Under the pieces are notes generated by a model. It had not been told where the DNA came from and did no database searches. It saw only the letters and a list, made by a program, of their open reading frames with translations. A stretch of 64,000 nucleotides of DNA from Gelatoporia subvermispora B (taxonomy: Eukaryota; Basidiomycota; Agaricomycetes; Polyporales; Gelatoporiaceae): positions 2,376,803 through 2,440,802 of the forward strand of contig KB445793.1 of the NCBI GenBank assembly GCA_000320605.2, in the 5' to 3' direction. This document shows, piece by piece, positions 12,144-25,200 of this stretch; the stretch's first letter is position 1, and every line of letters starts with the position of its first letter. The position numbers and the translations under genes were made by a program.

Positions 12144-15100
12144 ATGGAGAGTGATGAAGTGGTACAAACCTCGGACTGTGAAGAGTTGGAAACGTTGAGA
12201 GCTGCCCAAACCTTACACTACTGGCAAGACACAATTGCCCGCCTCAAGCATGCGAGACCTCGAAGATCTATCGCTCAAGTTGAAAAGTTTCAAGCAGATC
12301 ATGATGACGAACACGTCTCACCAGCAGCTTTGGGCACTCGGCCTGTGGAGCATTGGCGGGACCATCGCTCAGAGGAATCACCTGCGAAGCGAATCAGAGT
12401 ATGGATGCTTGAAGCTCAATGTCCACATTCTCACGTCGTCTTCACTGTAGCTCTCCATAGAACCGACATCGTATTCAAGCCCCCATGGGTCAGTGTCACC
12501 CATCGATAACGTTCCGTTCGCATCGTCGACAACAGATGCCGTATACTCGAGAAGCTCTCCGAAGCACGCCTCATCACCACTGCTTGTCCTGTCGATGAAA
12601 GAGAACTCTCCAGCATCGACTCTTCCTTTACCGACACCAGCGCAATCAGTAACTGATGCAGATGTCGCCATGGTCACTGGAAGCACTGGCTCCATGGATC
12701 GCGGCGACGAAGAAACCCAGGATTCCATTGAATCTGTGCAGCAGTATCTGCTCGGCCTAGAGCAGCCCAAACCACAATCGCAAGCATTCCGACAAACTCC
12801 AGATCTCCAAGACGATCGCCCGTCAACGCCCACTGGTTCACTGTCATCCGACCCGCACCACTTGTTTACTCCCGTGAGGCATTCTGAAATCACGCATAGC
12901 CCCGCTCTTCTCCATCCTGCCTCAAGTGGTATTGGTGCGACAGAGACACCACCCTTCATGCATTCGTCACTTGCTTTGCCGCCTTCTTCACCTTTGTCTG
13001 AACCATCCTCTCCGCCACCCCGGGCTCAAGGCGATGCGATGCCTTCCACTCCGCCGTCAGACGATGTTGGCCTCTCGCATGACGCAGGAATGGCTACGAA
13101 TGCTGAAAGCACTGCCGGGAATGATGCTCTTCTCGCCCAAGAAGTGGCCCGCCAGTCGGGACGCTACTCTTTGCGTACACGGCAACCTAAACAGCTGCAG
13201 CCTTATGTCTACGACAAACTCACGTACAAGCGGGCGATGCGAGCGAATCCTGATGCTATCATCAAAGATCCCAGTCCTTCGCGAGCAGCACGGCAGCGTT
13301 CGCGCAGTCATGATCAGCCTGGTGGCCCTGCTGAGATTGATGACGAGTATCAAGGCGATGCAAGCGGCGGGGAGGACGACGAAGAATGGCGCCGGCGGAG
13401 AAGAGCAAGCAAGTCGCGTAGTATCAGTCTCGGTATAGGCGAGCGCAAGTTAGGACCTGCGGGCTCCATTGGACTATCCTCGAGCAGGGCTTCCTCATTA
13501 TCAGGACGAGCACCCATCGTATACCCTGGGATCCTCAATGATACCTTCAGTTCGAGCAGCAGTGACCCGAGTGACATAGATGAATCGTCTACTCGGAAAT
13601 CCTCGAAGCGATCGACCGGCGTTGAAGGCAAAACCCGACGAAGGATAAGGCCTAAGCCATTCCCGTTGAAGGTTTCAGAGACAGGGGCGTCGTCTCCAAA
13701 ACCCTCGAGTGTGATTGTGCGCTGTCATATTCTGTCCGATTGGTTGCATGAGCTCATTGTTTTTGCAGAGGAATTCAACTGTATATTCTCCACGAAATAT
13801 CAACTCCGATATCGACGATGATCATGCACCAGCACCAACGTGGCGCAGGCGGAAGAGCTCGACTTTGGACTTGTCACCTTCCTCTTCGCCAATACTTGGA
13901 CCTGTCTTTGACTATCCAATCATACCCGACAACGATGACGGTGCACGAGCGCGCTCGCACAGTCCATCTATCATGGAATTGGATGCCAAGAATCTGTCAC
14001 AACTGGATCACGTAGTCGAAGACCATCCAGGTGGAGACAGCGTTCCAGATTATCGTAGTGACACTGCGTCCGAGCAGAGCAGAAGCTCGGCATCGAATTC
14101 GTCTGAAAAGCAGCTTCGCAAGAAAGCGAAGATCCTCAGCAGGATGTATCCGGCGGTGCACTTGAAGAAACTCTTGGATGCAGCCAAGAGCGACGCCCGG
14201 ATAGCGGCTAAGCCTCGTCATGCGGAGCAGGATGTGGAAGAGGAACGACCGCTCCTCCCAGGTCAATCGAGGGTGAAGGTTCGCGACCAGACAACCGCTG
14301 CTCATATCGCCATTCGCGGAGATACGGAGAGCGAGGACAGCTCCGTATCCAAGGAACAACCAGTTGACCATGTCGCCGAACCGATCCCCATCTCATCTGA
14401 CTCCAATTCCGACGTTGAGTTTGTCTCATACTCTGTTCCGCGCGATAGGTGCATAGCTGTCGCCCGTACGACAACGTCGGACTCGGATGACGATGATGAC
14501 TCCGAACAAGAAGACGACTTTGATGATGCGACGGTTGAACGATGGGTGTCAGGAAATCCTGTTCGATCTCGTAGATCTTCCAGTCGAGGTCCAGTCAAGG
14601 AAAGGGACTTAATTGATCGAATGTTATCGCGAACGCGGGCCAACCGGCCACAGAACAGGAAGCGGAATCGACAGAGGAGACTGACGGAGTGGGGTAGTCA
14701 TCAAGACAAGGCTTCGAGGATCCAGCCACTGCAAGTCGTCACCGCAGGCGCAAGGTCTATGGGTACAGGTCAACAGAGCCGTCTGCCTTTCACTCGAAGA
14801 GCGAGTTCAAGAAGCATCCCCACACACGACGGCGGCTTTGCCGATAGCGGGCGTGATAATGCAGAATGTACGTACTCGTTCGTCCTCTCAATCCTAAAAA
14901 GCCTGATCCTTCGTCACGCCAGCTCCCGACGAACACCATATACAGGCCAACCCCGACGCAAAGGGAAAGTCCAAGCAGCGCCGTGTCACAAAGTCTGCGA
15001 CGGGAATCGGGCTGTACACGTTCGCTGCTGGGGGGTCACATGTTACTACCGGCAGATCACGTCATCACGGATTTACCATAGACGTGGAGGCCGAGACTAA

Positions 15101-18100
15101 CAATCCTACTCCTATTCGTCACGACGAGCGAAGCACCCCTCCGGCTCGCAAACATCTGAAACATAGACGGATTGCTCCTCCATCACATCCAGACGGAACG
15201 CTGGACCAGTTTTGGGTGGTTGACGATGATGATGCGCATTTTCCTCCAGGCTCAGCGGCTCTGCCGTCTGAAGACGGCGAGACGGTTGCCCCCAGACAGT
15301 CTATGATTGATCTAGGAATCTCTCGCCTTCGACCAGGCGTAGCTTTCGGGGCGATAACGTATGTCGGACGAGGGTGGTTACACGAACTATGCTCCATCGT
15401 GGACGAGTCACAGCACGTCGCACGACCCATTGCACTCACTATAAACAACATAGCATTCAATCCTTCAATGACGGCGCAGGATTTCATCTCCTGTCTCGAG
15501 CTACTTTGGGAGGCAGTCCACGCAGTGTTCACCCATGCGACGCCCGACACTCAAATCGACGTCCGACAATGGCGAACGCTTTTCCATGCAGCATCTCAAC
15601 ACGTGTCCTGGATCTTGCAGGAGTGCAACCTTGATGAGATCACGACTTTTCAGGCGGAGATTGAGAACATACTCTCCCGCATGAAGGCGTTACTTGATGC
15701 CCCTACCGCAATCGCCATCGAGGAGGAGCAGGCTTGTGCTCTATCACTCGACATTCGCTGGTTCACGGTGGAAATCTCCTGTCGTATGCTTTACCTTGCC
15801 CACCGGAGGGGTGTCCGAAATGGTCCGATGACATTGCAAGTGCATATCGAGTTGCTCTTCAGCCATCTTTGGTCCTTCGGATTTGAAGAGCTCACGAAGC
15901 CCTTCACGTCTCCCGACCAGATTGCTCCGGTGGGGGACAGAACGATCAGCGAACAACTTGCAGAAAAATGGGTCTGCCTCATCCATCTTCTCGATGCCAC
16001 ATACTCGCATCCGATTTTTACGGATGGGACACGAATGCAACTCTCTTTCTGGGGTATTTTGATCCACAATCTTCGCCAAAATGTCCTGCGTCTGCCTGAT
16101 ACGCACTGGGGAGCAAGTGAACTCCTATGGAGAAGCATTTTTACCCTCAGCGCTTTATCGCAGTTCTCTGCGGTTGGATTATCAACAACCCAAATTCGAC
16201 TACGAGATTGTTGGCCTCTGGCGACACTGGCTCTGGAACGGATACCATTAATCGCCGATCCGGATATCGACAAGAATTTGACCACAAACGGCAGGCGAAA
16301 ACGCGATGGTTACATCCGTGGCCTTCTTTCTAGATGTTTTCAGCTACATAAAACATGGCAATGGCAACTTGACGATGCATCCTCAATGTTCGGTCGTCTC
16401 CTAGACATTTTCAAGAGTCGCAGATTCGGCAATCTTTACGGGGAGGAGTCTGACTTTCCTAGCTTCCTTAGAGAGAACAATTTCACTTTGTTGTCCGAGT
16501 TAAGGCCAACCGACACTGCCTACACGATCTTCCTGAAGCTGATTGTTCAAGCAGCTCTTCCCCCCGGAGAGGTGAGCCCGATGGTCACCCCAAAAATCAA
16601 GAAACTGCTTGCATTGGGGGTACCGATAGGGTCGGTCCCATTCACCAAAGCTACCCCGCCGAGCCAAGAAGATTTGTCGATGCTGTACAACCGTTTCAGC
16701 GCTGTAGCTGTCGCCATCTATATCGAGCCTTCGAATCACAATGTCAAAACTCGCTTGGCCCATGCCCGTCGATATGTCAACTTCAAGGACACCGACAAGG
16801 AAACGCGTCGTGCCTGTATTCGGGGCGTTATGCATCTCTCGATCGTGCTTCAACACCTGCAGCTGCCGCTCGATGACCTGTTAGATTGGTTGACTGAGAT
16901 GACCAACATTCTTGTTGACGAATATCGAGAGATGGATCAATCGCATTCTAAACAGCTGTCCAGCGCTGTGGAACGGAACTGGACAATCCTGCAGGTTCAT
17001 CTGATCTTGGGTTGTATTACACGCATCGTCAAAACTCCTCACATGAATGTTGGCGACGAATCACGTCGGTATCCAGATGTGAGATTGCTACAAGGGCGTG
17101 AGTAATTTTCTGGTCTGGGAGAATGACACCTGACAGAATGACAGCGTGGATCACGAGGGTGCTCCAACCAACTACGAATCTCACCTCCAATCCGGGGGTC
17201 AGATCGCAGTTTCGTGCGCTCATGTTCGCCTTCTTGGACGCTGTGGACGAAGCTCGCGAGAAGTCATTTGCCTCAGATCCAGCGGAGGACAGCCAGGAAG
17301 ATCTGTGGAAGTATTTCGAAGACGAGATGTCGGATCCGGCAAAGGAAACTCAAGATAAGGATCGTAGCGTAGCTGAGGTGAGATTCTACAGTCTGCTTCA
17401 TGGGACCTGTACTGACGTTGATTGCTCGAAGGCTATTGACGTACATATACTTGCACCTGTCTATTCGTCCATCATTCGACATCTTAACAATCCTGGTGAC
17501 CTTCATCTTGTGAATGTGAATGATTATCAGGAAGACGCCGATCAGTGGGTGATTTGTTGGGCGAGATGTGCTCATGTGGTCGTGAGGAACGAACGCCGAG
17601 TGAGGGATGGAACCTATTCAGCTGGAAGATTACTGATGTCCCGAATAGAAATGGTCGCATTTCTTTGACCTGGGGAAGGAATCATGGGAGAGGCTTATCG
17701 ACTCGTCCTTGAGACGACGAGTAGGCCTCTGCTTCATGTCGACGATTCTGCGGCTCGACCAGGGAGCATACCATGTAAGTAAACTGACGTTGATCAATTA
17801 TTGTAAAGATCTCACCCGGTCAACAGGAATATCAGGAGACATTCCTTCGAGTTCTCATGGAGTCGCTCGTATCTGCTAGTCCAAGGGTTGAGCATGAATA
17901 CCTATCGCACTTGTTCTCTTCAGATGGGCTGCTACATCCATTGCTGCAGAACCTACCGTGCGAGGCGGCCAAGGGCTCATCTAAGTACAAGCTGTCTGCT
18001 ACCGATTTCGTGGCGAAACGGATGGACATCATAAGCCGTAAATCATTTCTCTTGTTCTCTCACGGATGCTGTCGCTGAAAGCGGAGTATCACAGAGATGT

Positions 18101-18421
18101 TCTCCAATTTAGCCGCTCGTCTCGAGCTCGAGCTGCATGGCGAGATGGTGTTGACGCTGTCCAACCAAACTTGTCTTGGATATGCCGTGACACTAATCTC
18201 CACCATGCGAGAGATTCACGAGGTGCGATAGACGCCACTCCCAACATTGATCACTAATCCAAATATCGTTGGCACAGGAACTGGTAACTCACCCTGAAGC
18301 TCAGGCGAAATATACGTCGTTCTGTCGACAAATATCCAACTCGCTCTCTCGACATGCTACACTTGCCTCACATTCCCGAATTGCACCCTTGGCACAGTGG
18401 CTTGCCGATATCACCTCATGA
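12144..18421 (+). CDS. MMS22: Mms22/Mus7-family replication-fork repair protein
   Basis: Predicted nuclear scaffold that helps stalled replication forks recover, as known for S. pombe Mus7 and budding-yeast Mms22 (partner of the Rtt101 cullin ligase). Exon 1 starts at 12144. A 52-nt intron (12399-12450) restores the frame to the long second exon, which supports this start. The N-terminal half is acidic and Ser/Pro-rich with the family block YSLRTRQPKQLQPYVYDKLT near 13165-13225. Further on are LSRMYPAVHLKKLLDAAKSD, VKERDLIDRMLSRTR, a long helical region (15084-17105) with RRFGNLYGEESDFPSFLREN, and C-terminal exons ending PLAQWLADITS with TGA at 18419. An intron near 13709-13771 joins KPSS to the NSTVYSPRN segment. 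The protein should approach 2,000 residues, usual for the family. Exact borders of the last four exons are uncertain. Confidence 0.85.
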
Positions 18422-18582
18422 ACTTCCTATTTCTACGTTTGTCGTCGCAATGTGTCCACATCCTCATCTGCGCATTGAAAGATCGCGTTAGCATCTCATA
18501 GCTTTGATTTCCGTACACATTTTCCTATGCATCTTGTACAATATCATGATTCAAGACCTGTTCCCACCGTATCCGATGCGCA

Positions 18583-19984
18583 TCAGCGACCGTGTCCATC
18601 ATTTCCCCGAACCTTCTGTTGCCGCATGCTACCTATGTAATCGCACATTTCCGTCAACCATTGTCTCCGCACCCACGCATCCTCGTGCAGCGCATCCTTG
18701 ATGATCACGCATCGTCTTGGCATGTCGTCCCTTTGTGTCGCGTCTTCCGTCGCTTCGAAGATGGTCTTGCCCATTGTCGGCGGCACCATCTCGTCCTTCT
18801 CGCTGAGCAGGATTAGCACGTTCCTCGACAGCCGCTCGAGCAACGAGCCCGGGTTATCCCGCATTTTTCGCGCAGCGGTGACGGCGTCCCATTTGTCGAA
18901 TGTCAGAGGACTAAGGTAACGATATGGCAGCCATCGCTGTGGGTAGAGCGCCTCAACCATGTCGGGAATAGACCCGAATGGGTTCTCGAGGACCAGGCCG
19001 CGGATGTTCGGAAAGTCCGAGCCCCGTAGCTGTGCTGCAAGGCAGACTGCGATGGCACCACCCAAGGAGTGTCCGTATAAGATTACGGCCGAGCTGGGGA
19101 ACCGCTCTGTGGTGTAGGAAATGACGCTCCGGTAATCTGCCAGTAGTCCACGTTCCGTGGGTGATCGCGAGGACGATTTCCAGTATGAGCGGGGGGCGAC
19201 GGCGGCTACCGCCACGTTCCACGCTGGGTGAGGTCGAGATATCGACCTTGATGATAGACCATGGAATAACTTTTCGAACACCGGTAATCGCCCAAGAGGA
19301 TTCCCAGCATTGCCTGAGAAATATCAGGAAGCGGGTAAGAGTGATGAGTGAGAATGCGTGCCTTGCAGATAGACGAGCACGGTTTCGGGAGGTGTATCGC
19401 GTCTCGCCCAGTACTCTGGACGGGTTATTATACCAGATAGTTTGACAGTGCCTTCGCTTTGCAGTTGTATTTCTTTGACATGCACTCCTTGCGGAACGGG
19501 AACGTCGCTACCTAGCTCCTCCGTTCGTGCCCCGGGTGGTGCATACCCTATAGAGAGCGTTAGAGTACTTCCAGGGCGATTTGTTTCAGAAGTCGCACCC
19601 ATGTATATGATCTTTCGTTGGAAGATCACCATCATGAGGCACTGCAGTAATGACGTCAGAGATAATATATTCCTGAATCTTGTGGTGAACGACCTTGTAT
19701 GCCCAAAGGACGGTAGGCAAACCAACTAGGGCTGCAATAGCAAGCCATACAGTCGGACTCTCAGATGATGGCTGTATCGTCAAGAGACTACTCCCGAGAA
19801 TAATCTCCGGGTGATGAATGCGCGGCACCGATGGAAGATGCACGTTCTTCCGGTGTATAATCTGTACGAGTAGACTCTTCTCTGGCTGCAGGTGTTTTGG
19901 CTTTGCGGCGTTGATACAGCTCGATGAAGCCAATGGTCCCTGTCGTCGAATATGCCTTTGCGTTCGGAATGACCTCAACATCAT
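18583..19984 (-). CDS. BEM46-like alpha/beta hydrolase, membrane-anchored
   Basis: A serine hydrolase of the BEM46/ABHD13-like group, probably tethered to an internal membrane. The last exon holds the nucleophile elbow VILYGHSLGGA, the acid residue in LLSEKDEMVPP and the histidine in KDALHEDAWV, a full Ser-Asp-His triad. It ends GHGR with the stop at 18583. Upstream exons give a single hydrophobic span (VWLAIAALVGLPTVLWAYK), FQRKIIYMG|YAPPGARTEELG and GTVKLSGIITRPEY. Two normal GT-AG introns separate these. The join between VLVYLQ and GNAGNPLGRLP needs a GC-AG intron (19314-19361). The first exon is the least certain: the first in-frame ATG is at 19984 (MMLRSFRT), which gives a basic N-terminus before the membrane span. 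The physiological substrate of this family is not established. Confidence 0.78.
19314..19361 (-). other. Apparent GC-AG intron (48 nt)
   Basis: On the minus strand the exon ends CTGCAAG and the next begins GCAATGCTGGG, restoring LQGNAGNPLG, which is expected in this hydrolase family. The intervening 48 nt start GCACGC and end CTCAG. CTGAT, a good branch-site match, lies about 10 nt before the acceptor. No GT near the exon end preserves the frame and the motif. Confidence 0.6.
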
Positions 19985-20319
19985 TATTTGCTAAAGGTGG
20001 ATCCTGATGGTTCGAAGGTGTACAATTCCATGGCTTAGTCCTCACAAGGATCCAGAGGTCAGTCGTGTATTTCGTACGCTTTCAGATCATGAGAAAGGTG
20101 AAACTCATGGCTTTCCAACCGGTCCAGTTGGGTCCCGCCTGAAGACGGAGGAGGCAATGAAAGGTGGCCGAGTCGGGCGCTTCGGGGAATATTCTAGACA
20201 TTTCGCCCGATAAGTCCGCCGCCGCACCATGTCGAAACGGCTGTCTCCCCGTCTCCGCGTCGCCACCTCTTCTCCCCAGCTTGTATCTCTCCCCATCTCT
20301 GCCGTCTGCATTCGCTATA
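19985..20319. promoter_or_regulatory. Shared upstream region of the hydrolase (-) and TRIR-like gene (+)
   Basis: 335 bases between divergent starts. Nothing coding is recognised. The right part is C/T-rich on the plus strand (20230-20310), typical of fungal core promoters and 5' leaders. Confidence 0.5.
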
Positions 20320-20944
20320 ATGTCCGTTGTCTCCTCGCCATCGCCTGTCACTGGGTACGCTTCCCCAGCCCTTTCCTCCTCGACGTCCACCCCGAAACCT
20401 CACCATCCTAAACCCAAACCAACGAATATATTTTCTAATGATGGCTCATTCCTCGAGCGCTTCCAGCGCCTCAAGCAGGTGCGTGGAGACAGTAATTGAT
20501 GCTATGGTTCGCGCAGATGACCTTGTTCTAGGACGAAGAAGACAAGAAGAAGGAAGAAGAGACCCTAGCAAAGTGCGTAATCCCAACCGACCGAACTAAT
20601 GATTCTTGATTTTGACTAACTGAACCGTTACTACCTATAGGAAGCGCGCGTTTGACGAGAGATTTGTGAGTAGTTCTGTACTCGATATATCATGCGATGC
20701 TGACTGGTCTTTTCTGCAGAAAAAGCGGGGCAAGCGGCCATCTCCTGATCCTGCGAGCTCAGAATCTGCCACAGACAGCCCTGCGAAGAAACCAAAGGTC
20801 GAGAAGGAAATGAGTGAGTCTTGTGCTTGATCGCAGCTTCTACTTTGCTGAGCTGTCACAGCCCAATATGAGAAGGAGGTGAAGAACTATACCACCCCTA
20901 GCCTGAAAGACAACGGTATTGGTGTCAGACCTCTGGTGAAGTAA
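20320..20944 (+). CDS. TRIR/C19orf43-like small basic protein (telomerase-RNA-interacting RNase family)
   Basis: Five exons (20320-20478, 20532-20572, 20641-20665, 20720-20813, 20862-20944) total 402 nt and encode 133 residues. Frame is kept at each join and the stop is TAA at 20942. The N-terminus is Ser/Pro-rich. NIFSNDGSFLERFQRLKQ (about residues 36-53) matches the NLFANDGSFLELFKR-type core of human TRIR. A basic middle (KKRAFDERFKKRGKRPSP, then PAKKPKVEKE) follows, and the C-terminus YEKEVKNYT...VRPLVK matches the Y-EVKKY...RPLVK tail of TRIR. Human TRIR was reported to bind telomerase RNA and to have exoribonuclease activity. Whether fungal members share this is unknown. The lysine-rich segments suggest nuclear localisation. 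The identification rests on two short end motifs in the same order plus similar size and charge. Confidence 0.72.
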
Positions 20945-21404
20945 GCTAATAGTTGGCAGAAGGATTCTTTGTTATTGTGCTATATATCGTACGTCTTTCC
21001 CATTCTCTCACTTGAAGCGGCTGACACTTCAGTGCGTTACGTTGGGTAGCTAGTGTATATCCATCATGTTGGACTTGTGTTACGGTGTCTCTCTTCATTA
21101 ATATATGCTTTTCAACGATCAGTTGGTGTCTTCTGTGAGACTGCTCAAACAGCACGAGAGGAATATACGGTATTGCGGAATGGCCGGTATGGGCCATTGT
21201 GAATTGCGCCGATGTAAAGCCTGAAAGTGACATCGAGCACATGTAACGAGAGGTGCGGACCGCAAAGGCCGCTCGAGCATCGTGGATAGGATGAGAGTTG
21301 CCAGAGATGTACAGTCTGCAGTTTGTCTTGGAACAAAGCGTGGTGTGTGCTGCGACGAGTATAATTGTATGATGTGCCGTCCATGAAGTAACGAGAGTTC
21401 AGGC
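20945..21404. other. Convergent 3' flanks
   Basis: Lies between the TRIR-like stop and the bL33m stop. Several minus-strand frames run through it, but they are unconnected to any domain. AT-rich stretches near 21040-21110 fit 3' untranslated sequence. Confidence 0.5.
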
Positions 21405-21695
21405 CTATTTGGCACCCTTCTTGCTCTCTACAAACAGCACACGGGCTTTGACTAAACAGTATATGAGCACTAGGTTGCTCCCATGAGATAGGGCACACCC
21501 ACCTTTGGGGTCGTACTTGACCGCCGCAAGCTTGGGCCCAACCCGGAGACGTTCTGTCGTGTAGAAGAATCCGGTCTTGGCCGTGGACACCATCCGGACG
21601 ATCATAGTCCTGTATTATAATCCATATAACATAAACCCCAACGTCGACCTGACATTTCACGAGGATACTCACCGAGCTTTCGCTTTACCCGCCAT
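21405..21695 (-). CDS. MRPL39: Mitochondrial large-subunit ribosomal protein bL33m
   Basis: A 58-residue protein from three exons. Exon 1 (21695-21673) encodes MAGKAKAR with a split Arg codon. Exon 2 encodes TMIVRMVSTAKTGFFYTTER through KYDPK. Exon 3 encodes VKARVLFVESKKGAK, with TAG at 21405-21407. The pattern (K-R..VRL.S.A.TGFFYT..R......L...KYDP.V.. HVLF.E.K) is that of bacterial L33 and yeast Mrpl39. It would sit near the E site of the mitochondrial large subunit. There is no long targeting extension, as in other fungal bL33m, where the basic N-terminus suffices. It is transcribed away from the nuclease gene at 22262. Confidence 0.88.
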
Positions 21696-22261
21696 GGCGG
21701 TCGATTGGAGGGGAGGCGTGGGAGAAAATGGGACAAGCGGCACACGCTCATGTGACTTATTTTCGCGTTTGCGCGCAGGCGCTCACGCCCCTATAACCTT
21801 GCCAGTCTTCCTTGTGTCCTGCCAGCATGCTCAGGCCGCCCAGCAGCTGAGCTTCCTGTTGTGTCCCTTGTCGTGGTGCTTTGTCTGCGGTTGTGCTCTG
21901 TGTATTTTACGACATATCGTATCAATCGGTAATACCTTACTTAACCACATCTGCGTCTGGCAGAGTGGTTGTCAGTCTTCGCAAGACATAATCACCAATC
22001 CCGAACACATCCACCAAGTTTTGCATCAAGGCAGGCCGACGTCCAATTTTGTGTGCTGTGTGTGTAATCTCCAGCGAAGGCTTCCGCTACAACAATTGTT
22101 CGGACGCCACACCTGCCACGTTCAGCCATCGATAGTTTAACCAGGCTCCTCCTCTCGACTTTTTCGCATATTCGGAGCCACAAGCCACAAGATTGCGTGC
22201 ATAAACTCGTACAGTCCGTCTTGTTGCTGCATCTGTGCTTCTACCTCAATCGGCCACATCA
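21696..22261. promoter_or_regulatory. Shared upstream region of bL33m (-) and the Artemis-like gene (+)
   Basis: 566 bases between divergent starts with no coding model. A GC-rich stretch (21750-21860) is followed by a mixed region. A tRNA A-box-like word (TGGCAGAGTGG, about 21959) occurs, but no B box or cloverleaf follows. Confidence 0.5.
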
Positions 22262-25200
22262 ATGCCTACTGGAACGCCCGATAACGCCTTCATTCACCCC
22301 TATCCTATCCGCGTGGACGACTTTTCTGCTATCTCCAGCACGAGGGAGCCTGCAAAGCTCTACCTCCTTACACATACACACACCGACCATCTTAATGGCC
22401 TGGCTGCTCGCTCGTTTAGCGGCCGCGTGATATGTTCTCACGATGCGAAGGAGATGCTCCTAAGGCATGAAATCTATTCAGAGAGGGCTCTGCGAGAGAT
22501 GGATCTGCGTGCTGAGAACATGAAGACATTTCGCCACCTCAAGGTCGAACCCAGGAAGACGGGGGACGGGGGTATCAGCTATGCTGGCTCGAGAGATTTA
22601 TTGGTACGCCACAGTCGCGCTCAAACATCGGCGTAGTGCCGTATATGTATCGAGTCATCATATACTAACCACATAACAGACTCCACTGGCTATGCAAACG
22701 CCCACTGCCATCAAGCTAAACGAGAAGCGATCAGTCACGATCACAGCATTAGATGCGAACCACTGTCCTGGAGCTGTAATGTACGCAAGACCTCACATCT
22801 GAGCATGCTCTTTTTTCTTAAATTTTATGAATGCGCTTAACGTACAGGTACCTCGTTGAGGGCGACGAAGGCGCTATATTGCACACTGGCGACTTCCGAG
22901 CAGAAGCTTGGTTCCTAGATTCGTTATCTAGGAATCCCTTCCTTCAGAGATACATCGACAAACCGTTTGCGTGTCCCAGCGTTGACCGTCAAATCGAAGG
23001 GAAGCAGTCTGATGTAGTACAAACGTTGGATGTCATATATCTTGACACGGCATGCCTGTTGGACATAATAGATGTTCCCTCCAAAGTATGTCCAGAAGTG
23101 CCAGTGTACAGCGGCATTCGCTTACTTTGCGGTCTAATCTTAGGTCGACGCAACTTCTGGTTTGATCGAACTCATGGCGTTATTCCCGCATACAACCCTG
23201 TTTTTCATCAATGCGTGGACTTGGGGCTATGAGGACATACTCAAGGCAGTCGCTCAGGCATTTCGCAGCAAGGTATGTCTTATATAGAGCCGTGCGCGTG
23301 AAGTCAGTTTTGAATTCTCTTGTCCTCTTAGCTTCACGTTGACCGTTATAAGTATGAAGTCTATTCAAATATCTCCGGCGATCCATTCCTACGCTCGGTG
23401 ATCACTAGAGACGCCGGGTCAACCAGATTCCATGCATGCGAGCGATTCGACCGTTGCCAATTTGTGAAGGTTGACGACCAGGGCCAGCGAGCCCCGCGAG
23501 TCGCCACATCATCGAATGCAAGTTCATCGACCAATAGCCAGGGAGCACATGTAGTGTATATCAACCCAGTCACCATGGGCTCTGCCGCCTGGAAACTGTA
23601 CCTAGAGGAGACGAAGCAGAAGTTGCGTCAAGGCGAACGAGTAAACCATTTGGTAAGTACTGAACGGGACTATCGACATATCAGATCTTCATGTGGTCGA
23701 CATGCAGCTCGTCCCTTTGTCTCGACACTCGCCCCTACCCGAGCTGCGCGCCTTCGTGTCGCTGTTCAAGCCAAAGCGCGTCATACCCAATACTCTCGAT
23801 CCATCGCTCAAGGGGCTAGACTGGGCTTGTATGCACAAGATGTTCGAAGGCTGTCTTGCATCAGATGTTCCCAGTGCCATCTCTACTGTGCAGCTTCCTG
23901 AGACAACCGATTGTCGCGTCGATGAACTTGCCGCTGCTCTGCTCAAGGATGAGACCGATCCTGGCGATGTTGCGTTGAAGAATTTGGAAGGGGACGGCTC
24001 CCTTGCAATTGCTGAAAAGTGGGCCCAATCTGGGAAGATCAAGAGCAAGCTGGAAGTCATGAAGGACTACCTCGAAGGTCGCCAACGGGAACTTGTTGGC
24101 CGAGTATTGGGGGAAGACAGGGCAGCGTCGTCGCCACCGTCGTCTCCGTCGTACACGAATCCTTTCCAACCCTCAACGTCGAAGCACGAGAAAGTGGAAG
24201 ACGCTCCCGCTCGGCCGGAGAGGACAGTGATAGGACGCGCATCTCGCGAGGAGACGGCTCGTGCGATGGCACGTCTCAAGGTGCATGTCCGGCCTGTATA
24301 CTTCAATCGGGAAAGCGACGACGACACAGACGACAGCGATGCTGAGCAGGAACGGGCGCGTACCGCTCACCTACTGTTTGCGGACTTGGCAAATCTACCT
24401 CCAGACTATGCGATGAACTTCTGCGACCCGCCGTCGTCGCCGCCCGCCAAAACGCCGAAGAACATTGTCAGGGCCACTCGGGCGGGGCATGGAGCAACAA
24501 AAGACGTGACATCCCCGGAGAACTTGCCGTTAACCCCTAGGTCTAGAGAAGCATCTCAGGCTATTGTGCGGCCCCCGTCCCCGTCCCCTTCGCCCACGCC
24601 TCGGCAACCTGTTGACGCGTCCACGCGCACCCGCTCGCAGACTACCACGACTATTGCGCCTCTGCGTTCACCTATCGAGCTGCCTTCGACTAAACCACGC
24701 ATGCTGGATGATGTGTTCAGGTATGCTGGCGCATATATACCCACTCCGGACACAGTATCGAGACAGCCTGCTTCGAAGTCGGCGCAATCACGTACAACAG
24801 AACATTCAACCCCATCGCCATCTAAGAAGCGTGTGAATGATGTATTAACTCCCCAAGATCTCTCACCAAGCAAGCGCCACAAGGCCGCTCGGAACTCGCA
24901 GCCTCAAGCAAGCACCTCAAGCGTTGTCGGTCTGTTGTCTAAGACGGCGAGTACACGTGCTGAGGACGGGGTGTCGGAGGGGTCGAAGGTCACACCCCTT
25001 ACAGGTAATGTGTCGAGTGCAACGTGTGATTCACTACCGAAGAGTCGAACGACCTCTCTGTATCCTTCAACTTTAACGGCGTCATCGAAGAGACCACAAG
25101 CCCCTATATTTTTCAACAGTGAAGAGATCGCCGAGAAGCTTGCCCGTGCTCGACCTGATCTCGTGTCGCCTGAATATGCGTCTGATTTACGAATGCGTCA

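Noticed and set aside
21950..22060. tRNA-like A box TGGCAGAGTGG
   Set aside because: No matching B box, no acceptor stem and no cloverleaf could be drawn downstream.
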